From Anaerolineae bacterium UTCFX1 (GTDB lineage Bacteria; Chloroflexota; Anaerolineae; Anaerolineales; Villigracilaceae): DNA of 64,000 bases. Made by a program: the position numbers and the translations under genes. The stretch's first letter is position 1. Each line of letters starts with the position of its first letter. Below the pieces are notes generated by a model. That model searched no databases. It saw only the letters and a program-made list of their open reading frames with translations, and was not told where the DNA came from. The stretch covers positions 43,279-107,278 of the forward strand of contig MWTB01000017.1 in assembly GCA_002050275.1 (NCBI GenBank), written 5' to 3'. This document shows, in pieces, positions 48,915 to 57,692 of the stretch.

Positions 48915-49703
48915 TTGAAAAAACTCCTCGACTCAAAATGGATATTCATTATCCCAAGCATTTTCATGCTGGGGCTGTTTCTATTGCCCTTGTTATCGGT
49001 TTTTATCCGTTCCATTGACCCGCAATTTTTCAACTATGCTTTTTCGGAGCAAGCCCTAAGCGCGTTGAAATTAAGTTTGATCACAAGCACGATCACGACC
49101 ATTTGCGCGATTCTCTTTGGGACCCCGCTCGCTTATATTTTGGCAAACTGGAAGTTGAAATACAAGCCATGGATTGAATTGTTAATTGACTTGCCTATCG
49201 TTCTCCCGCCTTCTGTTGCAGGGTTGGCTTTATTGATTGCATTCGGTCGCAGAGGATTATTTGGTTCATATCTAAATCTAGTCGGCGTCTCGCTTCCGTT
49301 TACAACGGTGGCAGTCGTCATGGCTCAGATGTTTGTCGCTGCGCCGTTGTACATTCGCTCTGCTAGAGTGGGATTCACAGGCATTGATCGCCAACTCGAA
49401 GAAGCCGCCAATGTCGAAGGCGCGAATCGCTGGCAACTGTTTCGCGAAGTGATGTTGCCGCTCACAAGCAAAACATTATTAAGCGGCGCGATCCTCACTT
49501 GGACGCGCGCGCTCGGCGAATTCGGGGCGACGATCCTATTTGCGGGGAATTTACAAGGCGTAACGCAAACTATGCCGATGGCGATCTATTTAGGGTTTGA
49601 AAGAAATCTCGGCGTCGCGTTGGCGCTGACCGTGATGTTGACGCTGGCTTCGATTGTCTTATTGTTGTCAACCCGTTGGCTGGAAAAACCCAATTGCGAT
49701 TAA
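48915..49703 (+). CDS. modB: Molybdate ABC transporter permease ModB
   Basis: 262 aa with about six TM helices. The EAA loop EEAANVEGANRWQLFREVML, which docks the ATPase, and LPIVLPPSVAGLALLIAFG and WTRALGEFGATILFAGN are the ModB family marks. TTG start with TAGAAT (48906-48911) just upstream; the next in-frame Met is inside TM1. modC, the ATPase, is not in the window, so the ATPase must be elsewhere. Confidence 0.9.
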   Translation: MKKLLDSKWIFIIPSIFMLGLFLLPLLSVFIRSIDPQFFNYAFSEQALSALKLSLITSTITTICAILFGTPLAYILANWKLKYKPWIELLIDLPIVLPPSVAGLALLIAFGRRGLFGSYLNLVGVSLPFTTVAVVMAQMFVAAPLYIRSARVGFTGIDRQLEEAANVEGANRWQLFREVMLPLTSKTLLSGAILTWTRALGEFGATILFAGNLQGVTQTMPMAIYLGFERNLGVALALTVMLTLASIVLLLSTRWLEKPNCD

Positions 49704-49747
49704 GAATGCACGGGGGACGCGCCTGCTCTTTTCAAAACGCTAAATGA

Positions 49748-49753
49748 TATAAT
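49748..49753 (+). promoter_or_regulatory. -10 box (TATAAT) for the selW-like gene
   Basis: Perfect TATAAT 20 nt before the ATG at 49774, with a GGAGG ribosome site between. A 5-codon ORF (ATG 49763, TGA at 49776-49778) overlaps the real start. Confidence 0.5.
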
Positions 49754-49773
49754 CGCGCGACAATGGAGGCTCG

Positions 49774-50019
49774 ATGCTGAACGTTGAAATCGTCTATTGC
49801 GCGGTCTGACAATACACCGCTCGGGCCGTGAGCCTGACGGGCGAACTGCTTAGGAATTATGAGCGCGAAATTGAAGGGATCAAATTGATTCCATCTGATG
49901 GCGGCCGCTTCGAAGTGACCGTTAATGGTCGTTTGTTGTATTCAAAATTGAAGACGCATCGTCATGCTGAAGCGGGGGAAGTGGCGGGCTTGATCGGACG
50001 TTTGATCAAAGAAGGATAG
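49774..50019 (+). CDS. SelW/SelT/SelH-family (Rdx) selenoprotein, UGA decoded as selenocysteine
   Basis: 81 aa if TGA at 49807-49809 is read as Sec. MLNVEIVYCAV-U-QYTARA matches the Rdx/SelW start, with YCxxU in place of CxxC. IKLIPSDGGRFEVTVNG, LLYSKLKTHRHAEAGEV and a C-terminal LIGRLIKEG agree with the family along the whole length. GGAGG lies 4 nt before the ATG. A hairpin at 49821-49837 lies where a bacterial SECIS should. Standard gene calling would start at the GTG at 49828 and lose the redox motif. A broken Cys codon is the alternative. Rdx proteins are thioredoxin-fold redox proteins. Confidence 0.75.
49821..49837 (+). promoter_or_regulatory. SECIS-like hairpin downstream of the in-frame TGA
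   Basis: TCGGGC (49821-49826), loop CGTGA, GCCTGA (49832-49837), six pairs with one G-U. The loop begins 17 nt after the TGA and has G as its second base. Both fit the bacterial SECIS consensus (loop about 16-37 nt from UGA, G among its first two bases). Confidence 0.55.
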
Positions 50020-50036
50020 GAAGGTAGAGATTGCAT

Positions 50037-51023
50037 ATGTCCAAAAAGGGACGCGTATTTTCAGGAGCAAGACCTACGGGGCGCCAACACTTAGGAAATT
50101 ATCTGGGCGCAATTCAGAATTACGTCGCGTTGCAGGACGACTACGATTGCGTCTATTGCATTGTAGACGTTCATGCATTGACGACGGTGGAAACGACTCA
50201 AGAGTTAAAACAAAACACAATCGAAATGGCGCTCGACTGGCTCGCCGCGGGGATTCGTCCCGACGAAACGATTCTGTTCATCCAGTCGCACGTCCCTGCG
50301 GTGATGGAACTTCACACCTATCTTTCGATGGTTGCGCAGATGGGTAAACTCACCGACCTGCCAACCTTCAAAGAGAAACTCGCTCAACAGCCTGAGAACG
50401 CCAACTACGGTTTGCTCGGTTATCCCGTGTTGATGACCGCCGACATTGTTTTGTATAAAACGGATATCGTCCCGGTCGGCATTGATCAAGCTCCGCATTT
50501 GGAATTCGCGCGTGAGATCGTCCGCTCGTTCAACTATCGTTACAATGCGAAGGTTCTCGTTGAGCCGCAAGCAAAGCACACCGAAATTCTTAAAGTGTTG
50601 GGCATTGACGGCAAAGCCAAGATGAGTAAGAGTTTGAACAATCACATCGAACTTGCCGCTACATCAGAAGAGACGACCGCTCGCGTCCGAGAGATGGTCA
50701 CCGACCCGGCGCGCATGAAACGCACGGATCCTGGCAACCCCGACGTATGCAACGTCTTTTCGATGCACAAGATCTTTTCGCCGCAAGACGAAGTAGACAT
50801 GATCAACGTCGAATGCCGCCGCGCCGGTATCGGCTGCGTAGATTGCAAAAAACGATTAGCCGCTAATTTGAATAAACATCTGGAACCATTCCGCGCCAAA
50901 CGCGCCGAACTCGCCTCCAAACCGGATCTTGTGACTGAAACGTTGAACGACGGCGCTAAACGCGCTCGCGTCATCGCGCAGGAAACGATGAAAGAAGTCC
51001 GCGAGGCGATGCAGTTGCCGTAA
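50037..51023 (+). CDS. trpS: Tryptophan--tRNA ligase
   Basis: 328 aa class Ic aminoacyl-tRNA synthetase. The HIGH-like motif [13 protein letters not shown] (about 14-26), VDVHALTT, the Trp-site region [34 protein letters not shown] and [12 protein letters not shown] (KMSKS motif) are in family order. A TTG two codons upstream is in frame; the ATG at 50037 is chosen. It follows the SelW-like gene by 17 nt and is followed by dtd after 5 nt. Confidence 0.95.
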   Translation: MSKKGRVFSGARPTGRQHLGNYLGAIQNYVALQDDYDCVYCIVDVHALTTVETTQELKQNTIEMALDWLAAGIRPDETILFIQSHVPAVMELHTYLSMVAQMGKLTDLPTFKEKLAQQPENANYGLLGYPVLMTADIVLYKTDIVPVGIDQAPHLEFAREIVRSFNYRYNAKVLVEPQAKHTEILKVLGIDGKAKMSKSLNNHIELAATSEETTARVREMVTDPARMKRTDPGNPDVCNVFSMHKIFSPQDEVDMINVECRRAGIGCVDCKKRLAANLNKHLEPFRAKRAELASKPDLVTETLNDGAKRARVIAQETMKEVREAMQLP

Positions 51024-51028
51024 CGATC

Positions 51029-51466
51029 ATGCGCGCATTAATCCAAAGAGTTTCAAAAGCCAGCGTCGCTGTCGAAGGACAGACTATTTCCTCCATTGGA
51101 AAAGGCCTGCTGATTCTGTTGGGGGTCGGGCACGGAGATAGGGAGGAGCAGACAGCCTTCCTTGCAGAGAAGACCGCGCACCTGCGCATCTTTGAAGACG
51201 AACAAGGCAAGACAAATTTATCCATTTTAGATGTACAGGGTGAGGCGATCGTCGTTTCGCAATTCACGCTGTATGCCAACACCCAAAAGGGACGCCGCCC
51301 TTCGTTCATTGACGCCGCCCTGCCCGATGTCGCTGAACCATTGGTGAATCGATTCGTCGAGTTGTTGCGCTCGCACGGCATCCCAACGCAGACCGGTCAA
51401 TTCGGCGCGCACATGGAAGTGGAAATTCACAACGATGGACCCGTTACGATCTGGTTGGAGAAATGA
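51029..51466 (+). CDS. dtd: D-aminoacyl-tRNA deacylase
   Basis: 145 aa. Hydrolyses D-amino acids wrongly attached to t[20 protein letters not shown] is the family start, [17 protein letters not shown] and GPVTIWLEK are the two catalytic motifs (SQFTL and the Gly-Pro cis motif NDGPVT). Full length. It overlaps the next gene by 4 nt. Confidence 0.95.
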   Translation: MRALIQRVSKASVAVEGQTISSIGKGLLILLGVGHGDREEQTAFLAEKTAHLRIFEDEQGKTNLSILDVQGEAIVVSQFTLYANTQKGRRPSFIDAALPDVAEPLVNRFVELLRSHGIPTQTGQFGAHMEVEIHNDGPVTIWLEK

Positions 51467-51966
51467 ACATACGACCCAACGCGATTCAAAAGCTGCTCCA
51501 TCGTTTTTTGATGTTGAAATCTGTCTCGGCGCTCTTGTCAAAAGTTTTATATCGAACCGATAATTTTTTGTTAGGGGTAAGCGGAGGGAGGCTGACCGTC
51601 ACTCGCATCGTCGGATTGCAAGTCATCCAATTGACGACGAAAGGCGCGAAGACGGGCAATCTGCGAACCATGCCGCTGATCGGTTTCCCGGACGGCGAGA
51701 AGATCGCGCTGATCGCTTCATATTTTGGCGGGGAGCATAACCCCGGCTGGTATTACAACTTGAAGGCAAATCCTGAATGTGAAGTGGGGATTCATGGCGC
51801 GGCGAAAAAATATATCGCGCGCGAAGTTTTCGATGATGAACGCGAGAAATATTTTCAACTTGCGATTTCATATTATGCAGGGTATCAAAAATATCGCGAA
51901 CGCGCAGCGCGCCGCCATATCCCCGTAATGGTGTTGGAGTCTAGCAATCTCCCGCCAGCGTCATAA
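51463..51966 (+). CDS. Deazaflavin (F420)-dependent nitroreductase-family protein (DUF385/DDN)
   Basis: 167 aa split-barrel flavin-type protein. [20 protein letters not shown] binds the F420 phosphate in Ddn-like enzymes, and [19 protein letters not shown] is the other conserved stretch. It would transfer hydride from reduced F420 to quinones or nitro compounds. The N-terminus is an amphipathic helix. It is coupled to dtd by ATGA. A 13-bp terminator follows. Confidence 0.85.
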   Translation: MNIRPNAIQKLLHRFLMLKSVSALLSKVLYRTDNFLLGVSGGRLTVTRIVGLQVIQLTTKGAKTGNLRTMPLIGFPDGEKIALIASYFGGEHNPGWYYNLKANPECEVGIHGAAKKYIAREVFDDEREKYFQLAISYYAGYQKYRERAARRHIPVMVLESSNLPPAS

Positions 51967-52003
51967 CCTTAGCGTATAAGGCTTTTGAAGCGCTATAAAG
52001 ACT

Positions 52004-52038
52004 GTCTTGCGATTCCATCGGAATCGTAGGACGCTTTC
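52004..52038. terminator. Thirteen-bp hairpin between the F420 protein and FprA-like genes
   Basis: GTCTTGCGATTCC (52004-52016), loop ATC, then GGAATCGTAGGAC (52020-52032) with two G-U pairs; GCTTTCTTTTAC follows. It can terminate the plus-strand operon; the convergent reductase ends at 52041. Confidence 0.75.
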
Positions 52039-52040
52039 TT

Positions 52041-53345
52041 TTACTCCAGCCCGACCGCTTTTAACATATCCTCGTTCGAATCGAATTTAAATTCTTTAAC
52101 GCCGCGCTTTTTGGCTTCTTCCAATTCGATCGTTTCCAACATTTTGACGCGCTCTTTAGTGACAACCGGCTTGTTGAGCGAATTAAATTTTGCGGCGACC
52201 GCCTCAGAATTTGACGCGCCGGGCTGTTTCATCTTCTGAAGATAGTGTAAGACCGCCTTCGACGCGTTTATCCCGTCTTTACGAGCAACGCCGACAAGCC
52301 CCGAACTTGCCTTGCGCGACCAGCCGCCGACGAAGACGTCTTCGAAAGGCGTTTCATACGAGTGACCATCTACCGGGAAACGTGGATTGGGATTCTTGAC
52401 GAATTCGTTCCATTCGGTCGGCAGACCGAATGATTCGTCCACTTTGTCGCCGATAGCGAAGACGACTGTTTCCACGTCTAAGCGACGCTTGACGCCAGTG
52501 GCTCTCGCTTTGATCTCGCCATCTTTTTCGATAAGGATGTTATCTTCGATCTCCACTTGCGTTAGTAATCCGTTTTCGCCGATCAACTGCACGGGCGAAG
52601 CGAGGAAGATGAATTGAAAGCGCGTATCCGATGTTTTAGGCAGCGCCTTGGGAAGGGCGGCGAGAATAGAGGCGTGACTGGAGGACGGGTCTTGACGAAC
52701 CGCTTCCATCGTCGGCGTGACGCGCCGAATCTCTTCCTCTAATGCGGCTTGATCGAGATAGGCGATTACATATTCCATTTCTTGTTTCTCAAATTTCACT
52801 TCGGCAGGACCGCGCCGAACGATGGCGGTTACTTCATCCGCGTTTTGTTCGCGAGTGAGGAAGTGCGCGATGTCGAGCATCACGTTGCCCGCGCCGATCA
52901 CGGCGCAGCGCTTGCCGAAGCGAAATGGCTGCTGGCTGTATGGCGGCAGATGATTGTAGTGATAAACGACGTCTTTGGCGTGGTAAACGCCCGCGAGGTC
53001 TTCGCCGGGCAAACCCAGCCATTTCGTTCCCTGCGCTCCCACGGCGACGAGGATCGCTTGAAAGCCGAGCGCGCGCAGATCGTCAAGCGTGAGATCGCCG
53101 TTTTGTCCGACTGTAACGTTGCCGTAGTAGTCGAGATTAGGCAATTCCAACGCTTGACGAAACTGCTTACGCAGTCCGTTCTTCATCGTATATTTATCGA
53201 GGTAAATTCCATATTCCGCTAAACCGCCCGGTTTAATGTCGCGGTTGAACAAAGAAACGCGCGCGCCAGCTCTCGCGAGTTCGCGCGCGCCGAACATACC
53301 GGCGGGTCCCGCGCCAATTACGGCGACGTTGAATTGATCTGTCAC
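52041..53345 (-). CDS. Ferredoxin/adrenodoxin-reductase-like FAD/NADPH oxidoreductase
   Basis: 434 aa. FAD motif VIGAGPAGMFGARELARAG near residue 9, LFNRDIKPGGLAEYGIYLDK, NADPH motif CAVIGAGNVMLDIAHFL near 150, and VRRGPAEVKF, then VFVGGWSRKASSGLVGVARK resembling FprA/adrenodoxin reductase. It likely passes electrons between NADPH and ferredoxin-like proteins. The GTG start at 53345 has an AGGAGG site; an upstream ATG (53405) in frame lacks one. Monocistronic. Confidence 0.82.
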   Translation of the reverse strand: MTDQFNVAVIGAGPAGMFGARELARAGARVSLFNRDIKPGGLAEYGIYLDKYTMKNGLRKQFRQALELPNLDYYGNVTVGQNGDLTLDDLRALGFQAILVAVGAQGTKWLGLPGEDLAGVYHAKDVVYHYNHLPPYSQQPFRFGKRCAVIGAGNVMLDIAHFLTREQNADEVTAIVRRGPAEVKFEKQEMEYVIAYLDQAALEEEIRRVTPTMEAVRQDPSSSHASILAALPKALPKTSDTRFQFIFLASPVQLIGENGLLTQVEIEDNILIEKDGEIKARATGVKRRLDVETVVFAIGDKVDESFGLPTEWNEFVKNPNPRFPVDGHSYETPFEDVFVGGWSRKASSGLVGVARKDGINASKAVLHYLQKMKQPGASNSEAVAAKFNSLNKPVVTKERVKMLETIELEEAKKRGVKEFKFDSNEDMLKAVGLE

Positions 53346-53494
53346 AATGCCTCCTGCAGCGTTGAAATGCGAAAACGCATTATAGCCAAAATTTAATCCG
53401 TTCACAAGGCGAATGCAGCGGCGCGTCTTTTGAGTATTTTGTCGTAATTATGTTAAGATTGTAAGCAGATTCAACTCAGCGGCGAGGAGACGGT
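53346..53494. other. Divergent promoter region before the membrane protein and reductase genes
   Basis: 149 nt. AT-rich TGTTAAGATTG near 53452 is a possible -10 region for the plus-strand gene, which has GGCGAGGAGA before its ATG. Nothing else is recognised. Confidence 0.35.
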
Positions 53495-54229
53495 ATGTCA
53501 GAACAAAACTCTAATTCAAGCGAGCCAGCCAGCAAACTCAAACGGATTTTGCGCGGTGAAACAGGTGCGCGCGTAAGCGCTCAACGTCGCGCCGGCTCGC
53601 GCCGACCTGAGATTCTGACGCCGGATCGCGCGCCGGCAGGCGAGTCGAAATACAAATTGCTTCCCGCATTTTGGACGATCGCGAGCGTTCTCTCGATGAT
53701 CGTTAACCTTGTGTTGTTAGGCGTTCTTCTTGCGGTTTTGCAAATTGTAGGAAAAACTCCTTTTCAAGCCAACGATCAATTTGCCGGTTTGTTGGGCGGG
53801 CTGTATCAGAATTTTGCCAAAATGGACGAAGCCGCAATTATTTCAAGCATTCCCGTCGTTGATACGGTTCCGTTGGATATCGTCGTGCCAGTGCAGACGA
53901 CTACGCGTATCACGCTCGCTGAACCCGCCACGATCAATGGTGCGCATGTGGTTATCAACACCGGCGGCGTAAATATAGACGCGGATGCTGTCGTGACGCT
54001 CCCTGCCGGTACGCCGCTCGTGGTTGCGCTTGACTTCCCGCTGGGGGTTAAAGACAATATCCCCATCCAATTAGACGTAGCAGTGAATATCCCCCTGCGG
54101 GCGACGCAACTGCATGAGCCGTTTGTCGGCTTACAGGAACTCGTTAAACCGTATTATTGTCTCATTGAACCGACTGCGGTTTGGAACGACGTGCGCATTT
54201 GTTCGCCGCTGTCCGCTCCGACCCCTTAA
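53495..54229 (+). CDS. Single-pass membrane protein of unknown function
   Basis: 244 aa. A basic N-terminus (LKRILRGETGARVSAQRRAG), one TM helix (about 65-90, LSMIVNLVLLGVLLAVLQIV), then a beta-rich outer domain with repeating strands (TTTRITLAEPATING, DADAVVTLPAGTPLVVALDF). It could be a periplasmic scaffold or lipid-binding domain. No family recognised. It lies 12 nt upstream of the M16 peptidase pair and shares their strand. Confidence 0.6.
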   Translation: MSEQNSNSSEPASKLKRILRGETGARVSAQRRAGSRRPEILTPDRAPAGESKYKLLPAFWTIASVLSMIVNLVLLGVLLAVLQIVGKTPFQANDQFAGLLGGLYQNFAKMDEAAIISSIPVVDTVPLDIVVPVQTTTRITLAEPATINGAHVVINTGGVNIDADAVVTLPAGTPLVVALDFPLGVKDNIPIQLDVAVNIPLRATQLHEPFVGLQELVKPYYCLIEPTAVWNDVRICSPLSAPTP

Positions 54230-54241
54230 AGGACTTAACGA

Positions 54242-55528
54242 ATGACCGATTCTCACACTGAAATTACGCTCTCCAACGGACTTAAAGTCCTATTGAAAGA
54301 AATTCATACCGCGCCGATCATTTCCTCGTGGGTGTGGTATCGCGTCGGCTCGCGCGACGAAGTGCAGGGGCGCACCGGTATCTCGCATTGGGTCGAACAC
54401 ATGCAATTCAAAGGGACACCGCAATTCCCCGCGAACATTCTCGATAAAGCCATCTCGCGCGAAGGCGGAGTGTGGAATGCGATGACCTACCTCGATTGGA
54501 CGGCGTACTACGAAACCATGCCCGCCGACAAAATTGATCTCAGTCTGCGCCTCGAATCGGATCGCATGGTGAACAGCGAATTCAAGCCCGAAGAGGTCGC
54601 CTCCGAACGTACGGTCATCATGTCGGAACGCGAGGGCAGTGAGAACGAGCCGCTCTTCATGCTTGGCGAGGCGGTGCAACAAACCGCCTTCCGCGTGCAT
54701 CCGTATCATCACGAGGTCATCGGCGACATGGCTGATCTGCGCACAATGACGCGCGATGATCTCTACAATCACTACCGCGAATTTTACGTGCCGAACAACG
54801 CGGTGATGGCGATCGCGGGCGATTTCGAATCCGATACAATGCTGGCGCGTATCCGCGAACTGTTCGAGTCAATCCCATCTGGAAAAGAGCCGGCGCGCGT
54901 GGCGCGTGAGGAACTTCCGCAGAACGGGGAGGTGCGACTCAGCGTGGAAGGACCCGGTTCAACTTCGTACGTGCAGGCTTGTTACCGCTTCCCAGCCGCC
55001 TCGCACCCCGATTTTTTCCCGCTCACCGTGCTGGACAGTTTGCTCGCCGGTCCCAGCAATCTCAACATGTTCGGCGGCGGCATCTCGAATAAAACTTCCC
55101 GCCTCTATCGCGCCCTCGTGGACAAGGAGCTCGCGGTCAGCGTGCATGGCGGCGCATCCGCAACGATTGATCCGTTCCTGTATGGGATCACAATGACGAT
55201 CCATCTCAAACGCAAACCTGAAGAGGCGCTCGCCGTGTTGGATAAAGAACTCAAACGCGCGCAAGGAGAGAAAGTTTCAAAAGAAGAGATCGCCCGCGCT
55301 ATTAAACAAGCCCGCGCTATCTTCGCCTATGGGAGCGAGAACATCACCAATCAAGCGTTTTGGATGGGCTATGCCGAGATGTTTGCGAACTACGAATGGT
55401 TCCAGACGTATCTCGATAAGCTGGCGAAGGTTACGGCAAAAGATATTCAGCGCGTGGCGAACGAATACTTCAAGCCGCAATCCCGCGTGGTCGGCACGTA
55501 TGTTCCGCAGGATAGGAATGTGAAATAA
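54242..55528 (+). CDS. M16-family zinc metallopeptidase, catalytic member
   Basis: 428 aa. The inverted zinc motif HWVEHMQFKGT (H-x-x-E-H, about 50-54) with the downstream Glu in SEREGSENEPL makes it active. The partner-like SYVQACYRFPAASHPDFF and QTYLDKLAKVTAKDIQRVANEY are typical of PqqL/processing-peptidase-like enzymes. It has no signal peptide. It forms a pair with the next gene, overlapping by one base (TAATG). Confidence 0.9.
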   Translation: MTDSHTEITLSNGLKVLLKEIHTAPIISSWVWYRVGSRDEVQGRTGISHWVEHMQFKGTPQFPANILDKAISREGGVWNAMTYLDWTAYYETMPADKIDLSLRLESDRMVNSEFKPEEVASERTVIMSEREGSENEPLFMLGEAVQQTAFRVHPYHHEVIGDMADLRTMTRDDLYNHYREFYVPNNAVMAIAGDFESDTMLARIRELFESIPSGKEPARVAREELPQNGEVRLSVEGPGSTSYVQACYRFPAASHPDFFPLTVLDSLLAGPSNLNMFGGGISNKTSRLYRALVDKELAVSVHGGASATIDPFLYGITMTIHLKRKPEEALAVLDKELKRAQGEKVSKEEIARAIKQARAIFAYGSENITNQAFWMGYAEMFANYEWFQTYLDKLAKVTAKDIQRVANEYFKPQSRVVGTYVPQDRNVK

Positions 55529-56796
55529 TGAATAAGCGAAACTCACTCCCCGGGCCGAATGATATTCATCGCGAGGTCTTGCCAAACGGCATCACCATCT
55601 TGACGCGCTCCAATTTCAACAGCCCGTCGGTCGTCATCGGCGGATATTTGGACGCCGGCGCGTTGTTCGACCCCGACTCAAAACTTGGGCTGGCGGATTA
55701 TGTCACCTCAGCGTTGATGCGCGGCACGAAGAAACGCACCTTCGACAAGATTTACAACGAGCTCGAATCCGCTGGCGCGAGTTTGGGTTTCAGTTCCGGT
55801 GTGCATAAGTCCGGGTTCCATGGGCGGTCGCTGGCGGAGGATCTTCCGCTGTTGTTGACTCTCTTGACCGAATCGTTGACCACGCCGACCTTCCCGAAAG
55901 TGGAGATGGAAAAACTTCGCGCACAATTGCTGACCGGGCTCGACATCAGCGCGCAAGACACCTCGGACATGGCTTCGCAGACGTTCGATGAAATTTTGTT
56001 CAAGGATCATCCGTACAGCCGCCCGGAAGAGGGGAATCATGAAACGGTCAAACGCATCAAGCGGGACGATCTGGTGAAATTTCACCGCGAGCATTTCGGT
56101 CCGCGCGGGATGGTGATCGTCGTGGTGGGCGCGGTGAAAGCGGAAGAAGCTGTCAAACAGGTGAAACGCTCGCTAGGGGCGTGGCAGGTCGAAGGTCAGA
56201 AAGAAGCGCCGGCTCTTCCTCCATTAAAGATGTTGAAGAAGACCGTCCGCAAGCACCATCGCATCAATGGTAAATCGCAGTCTGATCTGGTCGTCGGCAC
56301 GAATGGCCCAAAACGCCGCGACGCAGAATTTTTTTCCGCTTCGTTGGGAAATAATATTTTGGGTCAGTTCGGTTTGATGGGGCGCATCGGCGACGTGGTG
56401 CGCGAGAAGGCGGGGCTGGCGTATTATGCTCATTCGAGTTTGAGCGCGGGCTTGGGACCCGGCTCATGGGAGGTGAGCGCGGGGGTGAACCCGAACAATG
56501 TGGCGAAGGCTTCGGAGTTGATCGTCAGCGAGTTGAAGCGGTTTGTGGATGACGGCGTGACGCCGGAGGAGTTGAAGGACAGCCAGGATAATTTTGTGGG
56601 GCGGCTTCCGCTTTCACTTGAGTCGAACGGCGGCGTGGCGAACGCGCTGTTGAACATCGAACGGCACGATCTGGGGTTGGATTATTATCAGAAGTATGAG
56701 AGTCTCGTCCGCGATGTGACGCGGGAGGGTGTGTTGAACGCGGCGAGGAAGTTTATTGATGTGGAGAGGTTGGCGGTGGCGGTGGCGGGGGCGTGA
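55528..56796 (+). CDS. M16-family peptidase homologue, non-catalytic partner
   Basis: 422 aa. The same fold as its upstream neighbour, but the zinc motif is absent (LADYVTSALMRGTKKRTF stands at the HxxEH position). The substrate-binding GSWEVSAGVNPNNV and C-terminal TREGVLNAARKFIDVERLAVA remain. Pairs of active and inactive M16 subunits form heterodimers, as in mitochondrial processing peptidase and PqqF-type systems. The two are translationally coupled. Confidence 0.88.
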   Translation: MNKRNSLPGPNDIHREVLPNGITILTRSNFNSPSVVIGGYLDAGALFDPDSKLGLADYVTSALMRGTKKRTFDKIYNELESAGASLGFSSGVHKSGFHGRSLAEDLPLLLTLLTESLTTPTFPKVEMEKLRAQLLTGLDISAQDTSDMASQTFDEILFKDHPYSRPEEGNHETVKRIKRDDLVKFHREHFGPRGMVIVVVGAVKAEEAVKQVKRSLGAWQVEGQKEAPALPPLKMLKKTVRKHHRINGKSQSDLVVGTNGPKRRDAEFFSASLGNNILGQFGLMGRIGDVVREKAGLAYYAHSSLSAGLGPGSWEVSAGVNPNNVAKASELIVSELKRFVDDGVTPEELKDSQDNFVGRLPLSLESNGGVANALLNIERHDLGLDYYQKYESLVRDVTREGVLNAARKFIDVERLAVAVAGA

Positions 56797-56956
56797 GGGT
56801 AATTGGTAATTTGTAATTGGGGTGAGGGGAGGAGCACTGAGAAATGGAGAATTAGAGAATTGGAGACTGGAGATTAGAGACTGGAGATTTGGAGAATTGG
56901 TGGTGGTCGAGTAGCGAGCGTAGGTTGCGAGCGTATCGAGACCAGAGATTGATGAA
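56797..56956. repeat. Purine-rich word tract (GGAGA repeats) plus a dispersed hairpin word
   Basis: GGAGAATTAGAGAATTGGAG, then GAGACTGGAGATT words repeat with a period of about 8-13 nt over 56845-56900. The end, GGTCGAGTAGCGAGCGTAGG, then GCGAGCGTATCGAGACC, is a known kind of dispersed imperfect palindrome. It lies between the M16 pair and acpS. Confidence 0.55.
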
Positions 56957-57322
56957 ATGAAAATTGCAACTGGCGTTGATCTGATTGAAATTGACCGCAT
57001 CGTTGAAGTGATCGCCCGTCATGGGAATCATTATCTTCAGCGCATCTATACGCCTGCTGAGTTGGAACAGTGCGGCAAGCGGGCGGAATCTCTCGCGGGT
57101 CGGTTTGCGGCAAAAGAAGCGGTTGTCAAAGCGCTGGGTTCGGGGATCGGGGATATTACTTGGAAAGAGATCGAAATTTTGGGCGATGAAAATAACGCGC
57201 CGAAACTTACATTGAGCGGCGCGGCGAAACAAAAAGCGGATGAACTGGGATTGTCTTCGTGGTCGGTAAGTATTAGTCACAGCCAGAGCCATTCGGTGGC
57301 GTTCGTTGTGATGATGGAGTGA
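56957..57322 (+). CDS. acpS: Holo-[acyl-carrier-protein] synthase
   Basis: 121 aa. Transfers phosphopantetheine from CoA to apo-ACP. TGVDLIEIDRI (metal-binding Asp), then FAAKEAVVKALGSG, ISHSQSHSVAFVV are the family motifs in order. The N-terminal MKIATGVD is standard. No ribosome site is obvious within the word tract upstream. Confidence 0.95.
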   Translation: MKIATGVDLIEIDRIVEVIARHGNHYLQRIYTPAELEQCGKRAESLAGRFAAKEAVVKALGSGIGDITWKEIEILGDENNAPKLTLSGAAKQKADELGLSSWSVSISHSQSHSVAFVVMME

Positions 57323-57384
57323 AATAACCCGGCAAAAATGTAATGGGAGAAAGTAAGATTCCATAGACAAAAAAAAACAGGTTG

Positions 57385-57390
57385 TATAAT
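57385..57390 (+). promoter_or_regulatory. -10 box (TATAAT) before the small HTH gene
   Basis: TATAAT 48 nt upstream of the ATG at 57438, giving a leader of about 40 nt with an ideal ribosome site. Confidence 0.45.
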
Positions 57391-57437
57391 CGAGCCATCG
57401 CATCTTTTTCATGATAGTCTTCGGAATAGGAGGTGAT

Positions 57438-57662
57438 ATGAGCGAAGATACTTTTCCAAATACCGAATTATCACTAAGCCCGCGCGAACAAGAAACGCTG
57501 GACTTGCTGGTTGAAGAACTGACGAATAAAGAAATTGCAGCGCGAATGGGGATTTCTGAAAAAATGGTGGAAAGAAATCTTGCGCACATCTATCGAAAGA
57601 TCAATGCGCGCGGCAGGGTTGGGGCGGTGACATGGGCGTTGAAACGCAGGAAGCGTAGGTAG
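57438..57662 (+). CDS. Stand-alone LuxR/GerE-type HTH regulator
   Basis: 74 aa. Almost only the GerE HTH: LSPREQETLDLLVEELTNKE, then IAARMGISEKMVERNLAHIY and a basic end KRRKRR. There is no receiver or autoinducer domain. The ribosome site AGGAGGTGAT is the best in the window. It opens the Cys-rich-peptide cluster, and two palindromes just downstream may be its target sites. Confidence 0.82.
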   Translation: MSEDTFPNTELSLSPREQETLDLLVEELTNKEIAARMGISEKMVERNLAHIYRKINARGRVGAVTWALKRRKRR

Positions 57663-57689
57663 GGAAATCCCTGCCGTTGGGGAATCCCT
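57661..57689. promoter_or_regulatory. Two near-identical GGGAAATCCC-type palindromes
   Basis: AGGGAAATCCCT (57661-57672) and GGGGAATCCCT (57679-57689), centre to centre about 18 nt, ending 3 nt upstream of the -35 box at 57693. A tandem operator or activator site for the peptide-cluster promoter is likely. Confidence 0.55.
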
Positions 57690-57692
57690 ATC

